DNA of 64,000 nucleotides from Blastobasis lacticolella (Eukaryota; Arthropoda; Insecta; Lepidoptera; Blastobasidae), in contig LR990043.1 in the NCBI GenBank assembly GCA_905147135.1, positions 20,337,584 to 20,401,583 of the forward strand, written 5' to 3'. A program made the translations under genes and the position numbers. Below, in pieces: positions 10,843-23,025 of the stretch. Each line of letters begins with the position of its first letter. Position 1 is the stretch's first letter. The notes beneath the pieces are model-generated. The model made no database searches. It was not told where the DNA came from and saw only the letters and a list, made by a program, of their open reading frames with translations.

Positions 10843-12303
10843 ACGAAAAATGCAGCTTATTCGTCTAGAAATGCCTTGCTTTAACCTCAAAGGTTTCCAG
10901 ATTACCTATAGTATTCAAGGAACACATTCGCAGTCAAACCATTCCGTTCCTTATGTTCGTTTTTAGTTTGATAAAAACTTTCCGGCGATAGCTGCTCAAT
11001 TTAAGGGTCTGGTGTTTGCATAGGCCAGGCATGCCGGCCCTTTGGTCCCGGATCGCGCCGCCGCCGGCGACAGTGCGATGTGACGCCGCCTTAAATGGGT
11101 TACGGCTTGGCTCCATTGTCTCACGGTTATGGGGCAATACAGTTTTTAGGGACCTGTCATACTTTCTTTTTATGACAGGGACATGTCGTCGATCCTTACA
11201 AAAGCTCTGGTATTGTAATTTTAGTTTGAACTGTGGTGTGGTTATCTGTAATATCGTTTGAGCGAAGGGAAAAAGGGTGGACCTTCTCGGTTGTTCACGG
11301 GTGTGATAGGTACCCTTGCGTCGAGGGTGTGTCTCGGTATGGGTTTTTTGGCTAATTTTGTTACGACCAGCCTATTTTTTTCTAGCGTTATATGGCAATG
11401 TACGGTTGTTTTAACAAATTTTCCATAAGTGATTATTTTCTACTTTTTGTACCTACTTACGAATGACTGTATAGTTCGGTCCTGGTTGTGTTGGTTGCAT
11501 ATTTAGCTTATTACCTAGCTGCCACAATATTCGAGGTATTCGAAAACTCAAAAGAGAATTGCATTTTTAGAAATCCACCACCAGCAGCGTGAGATGGCGC
11601 AGAGAAGTAAAGGTGTCAGTCAATCTCTGGTGTCGAGTCCATTTTAGGTCGCTGAGCCAACACAACTGTTGATAAAGATCGCGCCCTAACGCTCCGAAAT
11701 GAATCGTGTCGCCGTCACCGGCTAGTGGAAACACATCCAAACCAACATCTCCGCTCCAGCCCCGAGGCAGTCGTGTCGCACCAATAACGCCTTGGTATCG
11801 GACGACGCGATTCCACATCACGACATCACATCTCGAATACTGTTATACAAAATTCACAATTTATCTCCAGTAACCGTCGGGGGGTTGGGCCCGCTTTCTC
11901 ATTGAAAATAGACAATGTAGGGAGCTAGTAGCTAAGGATTTTGGTTTGTTTTGGGATCTTTTTTTGTTTTGTTGATGTAAGGTTTGGGTTTTTAAAGTTT
12001 AATTAATGGTAACTTGTTTTCAGTAAGACTCTAGAGATTCTTTGGCTATTAATATTTCGATATTCACCTACAATAGAACAGTACTGGAGAAAAAGCCCTT
12101 TCCAAAAGCATCGAAGGCTGCTCTGATGATTCCCAACGATTCCATTCAATCCTTACCTCATCTGGACAGGTACAATGGATCTTTAAAATTTATAGGTACT
12201 ATCCATATTTTATTCGTTTCTTTTTTTTTGTTGAGAGACTTGAGTTTTAAAAATGGTTTAAATATTTAAGTTTGATCCAAACGTTTTGCTATTATAGATA
12301 GAT
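10843..12303. other. No gene recognised; two GC-richer islands
   Basis: Islands at 10980-11140 and 11570-11825 are less AT-rich. The second has an 84-codon minus-strand frame with no recognisable motif. Either could be an unidentified exon or an old repeat. Confidence 0.4.
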
Positions 12304-12420
12304 TAACTCTTTATTGCACACAAAATTACAGGTAAGAACATTTAACAGGTCTATTTAAACATTGTGGGCAAAGGCGGCCTTATCGCTACAAGCGATCTAT
12401 TCCAGGCAACCCTTGTCTAG
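12304..12420 (-). mobile_element. LINE-F 3' end, minus orientation
   Basis: AACTCTTTATTGCACACAAA, GGGCAAAGGCGGCCTTATCG, CTACAAGCGATCTATTCCAG and GCAACCCTTGTCTAG are present. Confidence 0.55.
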
Positions 12421-13164
12421 AAAGAGAAAAAGATACAAATCAGTCAGACAAGCAACAAAAATAGCATTAATCATCTAGGTAAACTACTATATTATAAGCT
12501 AAAAATTTACACCTACATATGCTATTATTATCTCTAACTACATCCGGAAGATTTCTATTACTTGAGAAAACATCTAACAAATCGGGAGCTTCTCTGATCG
12601 CTTCCAAAGACTTCTTGCAATCATCGTTAAAGCCATTATTATTATTATTATAGATAGATACACACATCGCCGCTTCAGGTCCTTGTATTTCCAACTTACC
12701 TAAGTACCTAACTAGATACAGTTGCTCAACAACGCTAATTAGGACTTTCAAGATACAACTGTAAGTTTCCACGAGATCTCAAACGTTATACGGTCCAGTG
12801 CTAAATGTAGGTAAGTATGTACATTAGATAGAACACTGCACTTAGAAAGTGAACTACTAACATAAATAGGGGGTGTAACTGAGTAAGAAGATAGACAATT
12901 GGCTGTTTTATAACTAACGATACGATACCACGATCAACGATCAAATATTTAAAATTTTATATTTAACTTGTTTAATTTGGAAAAGAAGATATCCCAAGCG
13001 CCGAAACAGGCTTGTGATATCTTTTTTTTTTGCTTCAAACGAATAACTAAGATTGCTATAAATTGTATTCTGCCATGATTAATTAAATATGCAATGACAT
13101 CCGCAATCAGTAGGTAAATCAGGAGTGGCGGCTACAATTGTAAATATATGAAATGTGTATGAAT
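12421..13164. other. No gene recognised
   Basis: AT-rich. A 101-codon minus-strand frame (12467-12772) includes an (ATT)n-encoded Asn run and looks fortuitous. Confidence 0.5.
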
Positions 13165-13300
13165 GGAGAAGAAGCAAAGAAGACGAATACTATAGTATCT
13201 AGGCTGCGACTGGATGCTGGAAGAGCCGAGGGCAGGGGGCATTAGCGCTCATTTGGGGAGGCATGTCTAGCAGTGGACTAGTATAGGCTGATGATGTTGA
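13165..13300 (+). mobile_element. LINE 3' tail (GCTGATGATG type)
   Basis: GGGGAGGCATGTCTAGCAGT, then GGACTAGTATAGGCTGATGA, is a common lepidopteran RTE-like 3' end. It lies directly upstream of the next LINE fragment. Confidence 0.45.
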
Positions 13301-13318
13301 CAATGTCAACGTACACTT

Positions 13319-13570
13319 GTGAGATGCAGACGTAAATGTCTATTGATTCAGTCGATCGCCGTACGATTTTCAAGAAACTTCCCGCCTCGTACGACCACGC
13401 TTTGGGATGAGCTTCCTGCAAAACTGTTTCCTAACTTATCCGCCATTGAAAGTTTCAAGAATGGAGTCTACACCTATCTTATAGGCCGGCTACACATTCG
13501 TGGCTCCTCGGTAGTCTATGGGCGGTGGTGATCACTTTCCTTTAGTGATCCGCTTGCTCATTTATCAGAC
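13319..13570 (+). pseudogene. LINE ORF2 C-terminus plus 3' UTR (LINE-D type)
   Basis: A frame contains RNFPPRTTTLWDELPAKLFP and IESFKNGVYTYLIGRL, the characteristic C-terminal tail of many insect non-LTR polymerases. It then runs into GGCGGTGGTGATCACTTTCC. No polymerase core is present. It is a 5'-truncated, dead copy; the clade is not certain. Confidence 0.65.
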
Positions 13571-14540
13571 TATTATAAAGAAGTTCTCAAATGAAAAATA
13601 TTTTTTCATAACAAGCTTTTTCGCGCGGTATAGTTCCATAGAGCCCAAACACGATGGTGTTATCTTATTGCGTTTTATAGTTCCTATGACTATCTTCTGA
13701 TTCCATCATCAGAACAGCTTCATGGTACCATATTAATGCATTGTCATCTCAGTTGCATAGGTATACCAAACAGCTCAATTGAACAAGTGGAACCCGGAAA
13801 GTGGGTCAAATAAGGTTTGCAAGATTTGCCCCTAACATACAAAATTAATTTCAAACATTGCAAGGAAAATAAATGCTTGTAAAAATGTATGTAAATGTCT
13901 GTAATATTATGCAAATTAAAACTAATTTGCATATTACATTTTATTATTTCTCTGCTTATCACGAATATGTCTAACCATTCCATAATTCTAAAAAAAACGT
14001 AAAAATAATGGCTGTTTATGCTGAAGAAGATGACTGTTGATAATACAGCCCATTAATTAAAGGATTTATCCCCATAACAAGTACCTGTAAAAGTTATGTG
14101 AGTGTATCGTAATCGTAAATAATAAAAACGACCACCCGTTCAGAAGTTTCCGACAAGGGATCTATTACAGTCAGAGCCTCGGGGATAAATCGTTGAAATG
14201 ATAGTGATGCATTATGACTGGCATACTTTGTAGTCGTGAGATCACCATTCCGATTTTCTTTATGGTGTTATGATTTATTTCACTACGGAAAATGGTAGTA
14301 AACCACCTGCTGGTGTTCTGAATTGGTACAAGTATTTAGCTTACATTATACATCGTAAATTTTCAAAAGCAGGCCCTAATTCAACGCCAATATTTATCAA
14401 ATTACCATAAAAGGTATGTTACATACGAAAATTACATTCGGCAGCTGCTATATCAATCATTTTGGTGAATTATGATTTAATTTTACTTTACAAAACGACT
14501 CCAAATTATACTCCTCGGAGAACCCAAAGTGCATTGCACG
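13571..14540. other. No gene recognised
   Basis: AT-rich filler with no repeat that I can name. Confidence 0.5.
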
Positions 14541-14583
14541 AGGTCCTAAGATGCAACCCTGAGGCATGCCGCTCAAGAATTCT
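14541..14583 (-). pseudogene. LINE reverse-transcriptase motif relic
   Basis: The minus strand reads FLSGMPQGCILGP, close to the GVPQGSILGPLLF motif conserved in non-LTR reverse transcriptases. The frame decays on both sides. It is too short to assign a clade. Confidence 0.4.
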
Positions 14584-14787
14584 TTTTTTGGAATACATTA
14601 ATCTAATAGATTCAATTTGTTCGTGACGCAGTTTTTGAATTCAATTAGTGGAGAAAATCCGTTAGAGTTCGCGAGGTTCGCACCTTCATTAGTTATACAA
14701 TCAGTGTGGATAATAAACGAGAATTGAAGCAATCCATTTAAAGCAAATCAATGGAGACATTTTAATAAGAAAGAACTACGTTCAATC

Positions 14788-14842
14788 AATTTGCGCTTTT
14801 TATCATTAATACTGGTGGTATTAATAATGAAAAGCGCAAATT
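14788..14842. repeat. 25-bp inverted repeat with 5-nt loop
   Basis: Arms 14788-14812 and 14818-14842 pair over 21 of 25 positions; the mismatches form one internal 4-nt bubble. The sequence contains TTTGCGCTTTTT and its complement. It could be an AT-rich cruciform or a MITE relic. Confidence 0.55.
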
Positions 14843-15382
14843 AAGTAAGATCAGTTTACTTTTTTTTGCAATTCATGGTTACAGAATAATTTTACTCTTT
14901 AGTCGTCATATCTTACATTTAAAAAAATGTCTAAGACTTATTTTAGAGTCGTCTCTAGTAAAAGAAATTGTTTAATTGTTAGTCAAATTTTCAATATTTT
15001 AAGTAATTATAATTAAGTCTCAAATAAGCTCACTCAATATTAAACTGCCTTTTAATAAAAAGTACGCAAATACCCTCTATTACTATCTAAAACGATCTAC
15101 AAAATAGTCGTAGACCTCCATATTCACAGATACGTCACCCAGCATAACAAAGTCGGCAGCGAGTGAAAATTTCCAATTTAACTAAGAAGCTCTGAGCTGG
15201 AGCAGACGCAAGGAATATTAAGCAAGCCTCGGAACTCTGCAGATGCGTTTGTCTGTGCTAAGAAACTTTGATGACTGTGTTATTTTATAGTCAATTCTAG
15301 ATTGAGCCTTCAGATAGACGCTTTCTCCGTGGTTTTAGTTAATACAAAAGAGGATAGTGTAATGTTTTACACTTTATATCAT

Positions 15383-15490
15383 AATATGGTAGACAAAGGA
15401 GGTCACCTAATGGTAAGTAGTCACCGCTGCCTATTTATAGACTGAGCAACACTAAGGCTATCGCCAATGATGCCGTTATTAAAAATGGTA
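15383..15490 (-). mobile_element. LINE-D 3' end, degenerate
   Basis: TATGGTAGACAAAGGAGGTC, ACCTAATGGTAAGTAGTCAC and TGAGCAACACTAAGGCTATC are decayed versions of the LINE-D 3' end in reverse. Confidence 0.45.
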
Positions 15491-15679
15491 TCGTAAAATT
15501 GTTGTGGTTATTACAAAATACTTAAGTAATGGATAATGTAGTCGCGGTATGATTCGTCTAAGATTAAATAACATAATTTTTTTTTTTAGGTTTGGCCTTA
15601 TTTTATAAAGTAAAGTGTGACATTGATGCGTCAATCAATTCTTTTTAAAAACGGATTAACATTCTCATTCCATGCACTT

Positions 15680-15815
15680 TTCTCGGAACGACTCCGAACG
15701 GTCGAAATATCGGGCTACTCGTCTACAAAGGTACGCGGTAGGAGACCCGGAACATACCCTTAAAATGTGTGATAATAACCTGTGATAATACTTAAATGAG
15801 TTTAAAACATTATAG
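15680..15815. repeat. Dispersed repeat (ACCCGGAACATA family)
   Basis: GGTCGAAATATCGGGCTACT, GAGACCCGGAACATACCCTT and AAAATGTGTGATAATAACC are shared with 30160-30295. Fragments of this family recur in lepidopteran genomes; its class is not clear to me. Confidence 0.4.
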
Positions 15816-16133
15816 TCTGCATCTATCGAAATATAGATAAACTAAAACAGTAATTTGGTCACTGAACTAGATATAAATCGCTTCAAAGCACACCTCTACA
15901 TCGTATGAGTCAGTGACTTTCTCTACAGTCTAACTAAATAATCAGTTCATTTTCGTAACGAAATGCAGCGGCAATTTCAAAGATAATTGAGTTAATAAAA
16001 AATTCAATCACCTGCCAATTCTATTTTAATCTAGCTCTATGAGTGCGGGAGAGAGATACGGTTGAATATGGAGAGATGTGAAGTGAAATAAGAGGCCGTA
16101 TAATAAACCATTTTACTCCATTTAAGGTCTATA

Positions 16134-16306
16134 CTAGGACCCGGCTCCGACACGTCTACCTTATCACTCCATTTCTCTTATTTATAAACCTTCCTCTTGA
16201 ATCACTCTATCTATTGCTGAAAACCACATTAAAATCCGTAGTGCAGTTTAAAAGATCTAAGCGTACATAGATAAAGATGGCTGGAAGAGACTTTGTTTTA
16301 TACTAT
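16134..16306 (-). mobile_element. Helitron-like element, minus orientation
   Basis: It opens CTAGGACCCGGC and closes near GACTTTGTTTTATACTATG, with the shared TATAAACCTTCCTCTTGAAT segment. This is the same family as 32407-32621. Confidence 0.55.
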
Positions 16307-16952
16307 GTATAGATTCTGAATTGTATCTGAAATGTTTCGTAATGTTGTCTTTGCTGAGGGCCGAGTGTAAGTTTTGCTTTAACTTTACGTACTTTACTAC
16401 ATGGAAATTACTATGAAGGAAAAACTTCATTTATGTGCCACTATAGATGGCTCGATAAATTTTTCATACTAATTTCAAACGCAAATGCGATAGTAAATAA
16501 AAGTAAAATCAAAACTTACGTTCAGCTCTCAGATGTTTGTAAATGTTTACAAAAGTTTTTATATATTTGTTCTCATACATCAAAAAACAACATGATGCAT
16601 CCTCTAGCAAAGGTTCTAGCTCCATGCCTGCGAATGAATATTTTACTACTCACGTCTCCAGGATTAGGCAGTGATAATGAGGAGCCGGCGTTTACTTTTC
16701 ATTTTCATCCCCCGTTCGTCGTGCTTGCATATGCTGTATTGTACTGCACATGCGACGGAAAATCGATCTTATGGCGTTTGGGTACTATAGAGTTTCAGTT
16801 ACTTTTCCAATACTCGGCGCGGTAACGATATTGGAAGTGATAATTTTGGTTAAATTGCAATTGAAATCTTTGTTCCTGTCGTTAAATCTTTATCGCATAA
16901 ATAAACGTAAGAAGAGAAGAAAGATAGTAATGATGTGACAGCAAGCGATCAG
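16307..16952. other. No supported gene
   Basis: A 130-codon plus-strand frame (16433-16825) exists, but it has AT-driven composition, no motif and no poly(A) or splice context. Confidence 0.45.
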
Positions 16953-17150
16953 GGGGTCTAAGAAGGCCACATAAGCATTTCATAATTCATATTAAATTGT
17001 CACAAATTTATCTGCAGCGTCGCTGTTGTTGACATTGTCATGACAATTCAAAATGGCGTCCTTAGTTCCAGTATTGGCTACCTGATCAGATAAGTTTGTG
17101 GCACTCTAATATGAATCATAATATGACCGCCAATGGCCTCTTTAGACCCC
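16953..17150. mobile_element. Foldback MITE with about 62-bp inverted arms
   Basis: The left arm 16953-17014 and right arm 17087-17150 are inverted copies with moderate divergence. The outer ends read GGGGTCTAA.. and ..TTAGACCCC, and the inner ends ATTTATCTG and CAGATAAG. The core includes ATTGTCATGACAAT, a perfect 14-bp palindrome. No target duplication is obvious. Confidence 0.65.
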
Positions 17151-17966
17151 ATGTTATTTTATTTACGAACTCTAGCTTATGCCCTGATATAGCTACAATT
17201 CCCAACAGTCAAAAGAACTAAAATATTAAAGAGCTCTAGAAAACTCCATAGAGACTTGAATTCCGGCTGAAAATCTCTCTCAGAAAAGTGCATTACCGGT
17301 ACTTTTAAAATTTACGAGAATTTTATACCCGAAACACGTCGGTACTAACTTCGAGTATAAATCCGCCTGTCATGGCCCGACCCGGCAAGTTTTTCCTGAA
17401 ATCTCCCATATCGTATAGGCCAGAGGTGTACACATTATACGCACATTATATTCTTTGTAATTGCACCATAAACTAGTCATATCGTTACGCGCTATCTAGA
17501 TAGATTAGCCTGGACAATGTAAGCTTGGTTCATGGTAAAAGACTATGTGGCTGAAGAAAAACGATGGATACCGATCGAGGATAGTGTATATGCTCAAATC
17601 CTAATTCAGGTATATATCCGAAATCGGTTTTTCCGCGCCATATCCGCAATATCGGATGCACGGCTTAATTCATCGGTTATTGGTCGTATTTCCTGATATT
17701 ATTCGGGTATATTTTTCGGGTTTTTTCGTCCTACATCCGAGTTTGGACGCTCGTAAAAACGGGGATCATCCCGACCCGGCGATGCTTCGCGCCGATATGA
17801 GGGATTCCGGCTTTGCCTTTTCACGTAGCCCAAGTTACAAGCAACGGGATGAAATGTTTTGCTGTTTGGGTACTGGCCCACGTGGTCCTTGGATCTGCAG
17901 GAGTGGTCTTCTATTGTAAAAGAGGGGATAACATAGTGCTGATTGTTTTAGTACCCACTTGTTTCG
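17151..17966. other. No gene recognised
   Basis: A GC-richer patch at 17740-17900 lets frames stay open on both strands. No domain is visible. Confidence 0.45.
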
Positions 17967-18215
17967 CGATCTGAGTGGTTCAGTTGGTTAACGTCTGCCA
18001 CGCTGAGGTACCGGTTCGATCCCGGCTGAGCAGAAAATCAACTGATGAATTTTAATTTCTGCTACGGGTCTTGGCATAATAAGTATGTATTTAAAAGTAT
18101 ATAAGTAGTTCATCAGGTACCTAGTAACCATAACACAAGCTTTGCTTGCCCCAGCCCCAGAGGCTAGATGGCCATGTATGAATTGTCTAAGCATATTTAT
18201 TTATTTATTATTATT
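17967..18215 (+). mobile_element. SINE-B, plus orientation, diverged
   Basis: CGATCTGAGTGGTTCAGTTG, CGGTTCGATCCCGGC, ATAATAAGTATGTATTTAAA and a TATTTATTTATT tail match SINE-B with several small deletions. Confidence 0.75.
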
Positions 18216-20216
18216 AAGTATTGTGCGAGTCGGAGAGGTCGACGTGAACCAAGGGTCATAGAAATAACCCAAACAGCACAAGAAGTGTGTTCTTAATCTT
18301 AATAGTTTAGCTAGATCTTAAATATTGACTAGCACAAAATTCATTGTATCTGAAAAATTTCCTGTTGTAATTAATATTGTGAGACAAATAATACATATAA
18401 TGCAAAACTCTTCCCCTCTAACTTGTACCAAAGTTAGCAGAGCTTACCAATATTTCAAAAATTTTAAAGTGCAGCCTCCGGATGTTTGGGCGACGTGAGA
18501 CGTTGATTGAAAGTCATATATTTTGGAATTTAATCTAGAACATCGACAGATTGGGGATTTATTTCACAGTTTTCCTGCAGTAAACTGCGAACTGATATAT
18601 AGCAGTTTGATATCCTATATTTACGATGCTTTTACTCTGAAAGCAACCATTTTGATAAAAGTTGCGAACAAAATGCAGGAATGGAAGCATATTGTGTTTT
18701 AATTTAGACTTCTATGTTTTTATGCTCCCGAAGGTACTACCAATTATAGGAAAAATATCTTTGTGCTACGATCAACTCAAAATGTTAACGTCTTCTCATA
18801 GTTATTGACCTTGACCTTTTTAATATAAGTTGTAAATCAGCGAAAAAGCGTGTACTTAGATATTACTTTGACACGTTTTCGTGTAAGTAATTTGGTTAGT
18901 AGAGTCGAGTAAAGATAATTTTTAGGCTCAACTCAGTTGTGTCTCATCAACTGTTTGTTAAGTACCACCTTTTACCTTTTATAATTGGAAATGTAATGGT
19001 ATTATTATTTTATGTAAAACATCATGTCAAAAAATAACATGATTCTGAGGTCTAGAAGCTCGTGTTATTAAAACTTGCGATATTGGGACACAGTGCTCAA
19101 GAAACGAACCAACACCTTTCTCAGACTGGCAACGCTTTCGTGACCCATCTGGTGTTGCGGGTGTCGATCACTTACCGTCAGGTGCTTCCTGGTAATCATC
19201 CCTTCATTATAAAAAAACTCGCGACTTATCAAACCCTAGTAGGGTCACTAATGCATTCGCCTTAAAAGGGGGAAGTCTGTGAAAATGGATGAATCCGATG
19301 TAAAATTGTGCGTGAGCATGAAATCATGATATGTAAATTTTTTACTAGTTCTAGCTAGTATAGAGGAAATTATTCGATTAAAAGCTCTTTGTGAATTGCT
19401 CCATCTGCCATCAAGTGAATAGAACTCTATGTGCCTAAAAATACAAGCTCGTAAAAACGTGTGGGCTTTCAGTACCTATCAGATAAGCGATTTGACATTT
19501 CCTATCCAGCGGCCGAACATTTCCATATTACATTCGACAGAAAGCCGTGACCTTTTCTTCACGTTTGCACTGAAGTTTATGTAAATTGTGATATTACCTT
19601 TTTGACGCCATAAATTTTATTACGATTACGATATTATTATAAGTTGAACACCCTCGCTACTTTCCACTCAGAAGAGATATTAAAATTCATGATTTCATTT
19701 TCGGTCTGGTAAACACGGACTATGAAGCTCGTAGGTAGCCATCAAATGCGGGATCAGTAATCCTGGAGCACTATCCGAAAGAGACCGGCCGAGGCCCCAG
19801 TTGGCTCAGCGGCGAATAAGCGAAAATAATCCGTTTAACCCCTACGAAATTACCTATTGGGGCGGGAAATTAACTTCCAATGCTATCGTTCGTTAACCAC
19901 TGTCTTAACCGGGCCAGATTATTGCTCCATGAGGGATATATAGGGAGTTTAAGGCGCTATTACAGCGGTACGATCGGGGCGATCGGTTAATGTGTATACA
20001 GAAAGTTCTCAGTCAGTATTCGCAAGTAGAGACATGTCCATTTTGCACCGTATCAACTTTTACACTTTTGATTTGAGGCACGAGTATCAAGTACGCTTAG
20101 ATCTTTTAAACTATGCAACGGATTTTAAAGCGGTTTATTGTGATTAAAGAGGAAGCTAGCTAGAAAATGGTTATGTAGAATTGTAAGTCTCCGGAAAAAA
20201 AACTAAGTCGGGCCGG
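18216..20216. other. No gene recognised
   Basis: AT-rich. It holds a LINE-D-like end (19105) and a short Helitron-like piece near 20095-20163 ending GGAAGCTAG; otherwise blank. Confidence 0.5.
19105..19215 (+). mobile_element. LINE-D-like 3' end
   Basis: TGGCAACGCTTTCGTGACCC, GTTGCGGGTGTCGATCACTT and ACCGTCAGGTGCTTCCTGGT precede an A-rich end. Confidence 0.4.
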
Positions 20217-20234
20217 GTCCACTACTATAATATA

Positions 20235-20594
20235 CAAAAATCATCATCTTGGCGTTACTCCCGGTTATGCTCTCGCGCACGAGGGCCCGGGGTCCGCCTT
20301 GACCGTGATCCAGGATTCGGCAGATCAGGTAATTACAGTGGAGCGACTGCCATCTGACTTCCATGACCCTGCTACCAGGGAAACCTGACCAGGTTGGATC
20401 ATGGTTACACAGCCAGTCGCCTGGGTGTGCAGGTTTCATCACGATGTTTTCCCTCACCGTAAGAGCATCGGTTAGTATCAACTAATGTACATAAACTCAG
20501 AAAACAGTCATAGGTACATGGCCGGAGCGGGATTCGAACCCGGGACCTCTGGCTTACGAGTTGCAAACTCTAACCGCTCGGCCAACGACGCTCT
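20235..20594 (-). mobile_element. SINE-A, full length, 18-bp target duplication
   Basis: This copy contains the reverse tRNA-like head (GGGATTCGAACCCGGGACC) and the tail TCATCATCTTGGCG. An exact 18-bp duplication (GTCCACTACTATAATATA) flanks it at 20217-20234 and 20595-20612. Confidence 0.9.
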
Positions 20595-20612
20595 GTCCAC
20601 TACTATAATATA

Positions 20613-21097
20613 TTAAGAAGTATATACACAACAGTATTGCATATAAGTCTAAAAGCTATACTTTGATTGTGCTGGCCTATTACTGTTAAACCCATCCGTC
20701 GAAATACAAATCCTTAGTTTCAACTTGCTCATTTAAATCCATATACAGCGATTGTAGACACTTTAAACATACAATGTCCATACGTGTGAGTACCACCTGC
20801 GCACTAAAACCGAGATAAAACGATAAAATCCAAAGTCGAAAGCCAAGCATGGCCAAGCCCTCGGGATCGCGCGCCATCAAAACGGCACGTGCCACCAACG
20901 TACTTTTTGCAACTACCCGCAAAGCGAACCGTTGACAGACTTTAAGTGACGTCAGTAACGTCGCAGTTGAAGTTGGAAATATCGCGTTTTGTGAGGTGAA
21001 CACATCCGGTACTAAATGCCGGTGGGCCTGCCTTTGCTGGCCCAATGAACATTGTGGTTTCAGTGTAATGTTGTTTAGACGTAGACACTTCACTACA
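20613..21097. other. Uncertain minus-strand open frame region
   Basis: A 135-codon minus-strand frame (20686-21093) is open, with no domain recognised. Its 5' part overlaps GC-rich sequence CCGGTGGGCCTGCCTTTGCT that looks repeat-derived. Confidence 0.35.
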
Positions 21098-21278
21098 TAT
21101 CATAATACAAAGTCCCACGCCGCGTCTGGCTCGATGTCTGTCTGTTCGCGATGAACTCAAAAACTACTGAATGGATTTTCCTGCAGTTCTCACCAATAGA
21201 CATACTGATTCATGCGAATGGTTTAGGTGTATACTTTGTTAAGATTGCTACCCGTGCGAAGTCATGGCAGGGGACTAG
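21098..21278 (+). mobile_element. Short Helitron-like element
   Basis: It begins near CATAATACAAAGTCCCACGC, has GTCTGTCTGTTCGCGATGAA and CTACTGAATGGATTTTCCTG in the body, and ends TACCCGTGCGAAGTC...GGACTAG before T. It is related to the copies at 265 and 3438. Confidence 0.55.
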
Positions 21279-21334
21279 TATATCTATAACGATGTCATTT
21301 TCTTACATTTATCAATAATATTGTCATTTTATGA

Positions 21335-21424
21335 TACCCCTGGTATTGCAAACGTTCAAAGATATTAACAGCTTATCATCATGCAGGCCATAAACTTGTT
21401 TGCCACCTCAGTTGCATAAAAAAA
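21335..21424 (+). mobile_element. LINE-E 3' end fragment
   Basis: ACCCCTGGTATTGCAAACGT, then GCAGGCCATAAACTTGTTTG and CCACCTCAGTTG, match the LINE-E end in plus orientation. Confidence 0.45.
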
Positions 21425-22849
21425 CCATTTTCTCACACCCAATGTCCTTTTACATAATAAAGTATATAAAAATACGATAACGTTACCAATTATTGCCCTT
21501 AAATTCGGCTGTTTGCATAATTCTTGCATTTTAATGGTCGAACGAAATAACCTTTTTTATGAAATTTGATTTTAGAGAAGGACATAGCCTATTTCTGCCC
21601 TTTATAAAATCCTTCGTGAAAAAGTCACGAATACCTAGGTACAACGTATAGACATTGTAGTGTGGATTAACATGAAGTGCTCTCAAATAAGGGCAAAATA
21701 CATGGTTTCGTTTCTCACGGAATTACTTTAGGAAAAACGTTGAGCCTTGTCACCGAGTAATAAAGGGAATAAAGAATGCTTTCCACTCCTCGTGAGCTCT
21801 CCCATACATCCGTCCTTTAACCCGACGAATGACGTATAGCGGTCCGAGTGACCCGGAGCTAAAGTCCATTTTATTGTTCTGGCTTCTCTCTACTCGGTAT
21901 GGGTTGAGACATGACACCGATATTCAGTGACGTATACGGCCAAGGCTCTGATGCCAATGTTTTAGATTACTATCAAATTATAAGTTTTTTATTTCGAATT
22001 TAGCAGTTTTAACTTTATTTAATTGATCTCGAAATTACAGGCCTCATGCATTTCATCTTAATCCTCACATTGACAACGTACTTGTATTATTGCGGTGCTG
22101 TATTATTGTTTACCTGTAACCTAAATGTATGAATTGTAGATGTTATTGGCGACAGTCACCATTTACCATCAGGTAGCCCAGGCAGCTCGTATGTCTTTAA
22201 ATAGCATGAAAAAACGTAAAAACACATAACTCTTCCTTTTGGCTTCGCTGCAGTCGGGTATAAATAGCTCTAACTGAAAAATTGGCCAAGTACCTAATGT
22301 AGTTTGCTAAACTCTTTCTTTGTGCCTAATATAGATATTATTTAGATGAAAATGCAAAACCGCGTATTCTGTTTCAGTTGCTGTCATTTTATTTATTTCG
22401 GTGAATCAACAGCTAATGTTAAGGTTAATATTAATTCTTACCTGGCAAAAGGACAATGAAAGTATAGAATTTCGCACCGAATATCTTACACCCACGACCC
22501 TACACTATAAAGCCCCTCACAACTCTCCGTTGTCCATCCCTATTTTCGCCTGACGAAAGACAATACGGTGGCCTTAGATTAGTTAAATGTTTTATACGTC
22601 GGTGGACATTCTACACCCGTCATTAAGCTTGTAACGGTTATGTCGGGTCAGGGCTGGCCTCGTTCCATGTCCGACCACTTGACCAGCATTTCCAGACATC
22701 CGGAACAGGGCCGGAGGGTCCCCGTGACCCCATTCTAGATTCCTGACATAGGAGGGTTGACGGGTCATTCTAAAATGGACTGCGTAGTTTTCGCAACTGA
22801 TATTGATGTGTTTTCTTTGGTGGTTTATATTTGCGTAGTATCAAGAGAT
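21425..22849. other. No gene recognised
   Basis: AT-rich. A weak LINE-D-like tail occurs near 22150-22205 (CACCATTTACCATCAGGTAG). Nothing else. Confidence 0.5.
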
Positions 22850-22935
22850 ATTTAGGTGTCATTGGTACATGGCGGCAATGGGGATCGAACTCGGAGTATA
22901 TCGCTTACGAGTCGGACCCACTAATCTCAAACTAT
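22850..22935 (-). mobile_element. SINE-A tRNA-head fragment
   Basis: TCATTGGTACATGGCGGCAA and GGGGATCGAACTCGGAG match the SINE-A head region in reverse. The body is absent. Confidence 0.5.
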
Positions 22936-23025
22936 AACAATCTTACTGAGTTTGGCACTCACAATATTTTTCTTCGTCCTAAAACTTGATCGAAATCGAA
23001 GAGCATTTGGCGAAGTCACAGGCAA

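Larger units (their letters stand above)
14843..16133. other. Repeat fragments only
   Basis: Apart from the fragments at 15383-15490 and 15680-15815, nothing is recognised. Confidence 0.5.

Noticed and set aside
16433..16825. 130-codon frame as a gene
   Set aside because: Composition follows the local base content; no domain, signal or splice context.
20686..21093. 135-codon minus-strand frame as a gene
   Set aside because: No recognisable motif, and the GC-rich start looks repeat-derived. Kept only as a note.
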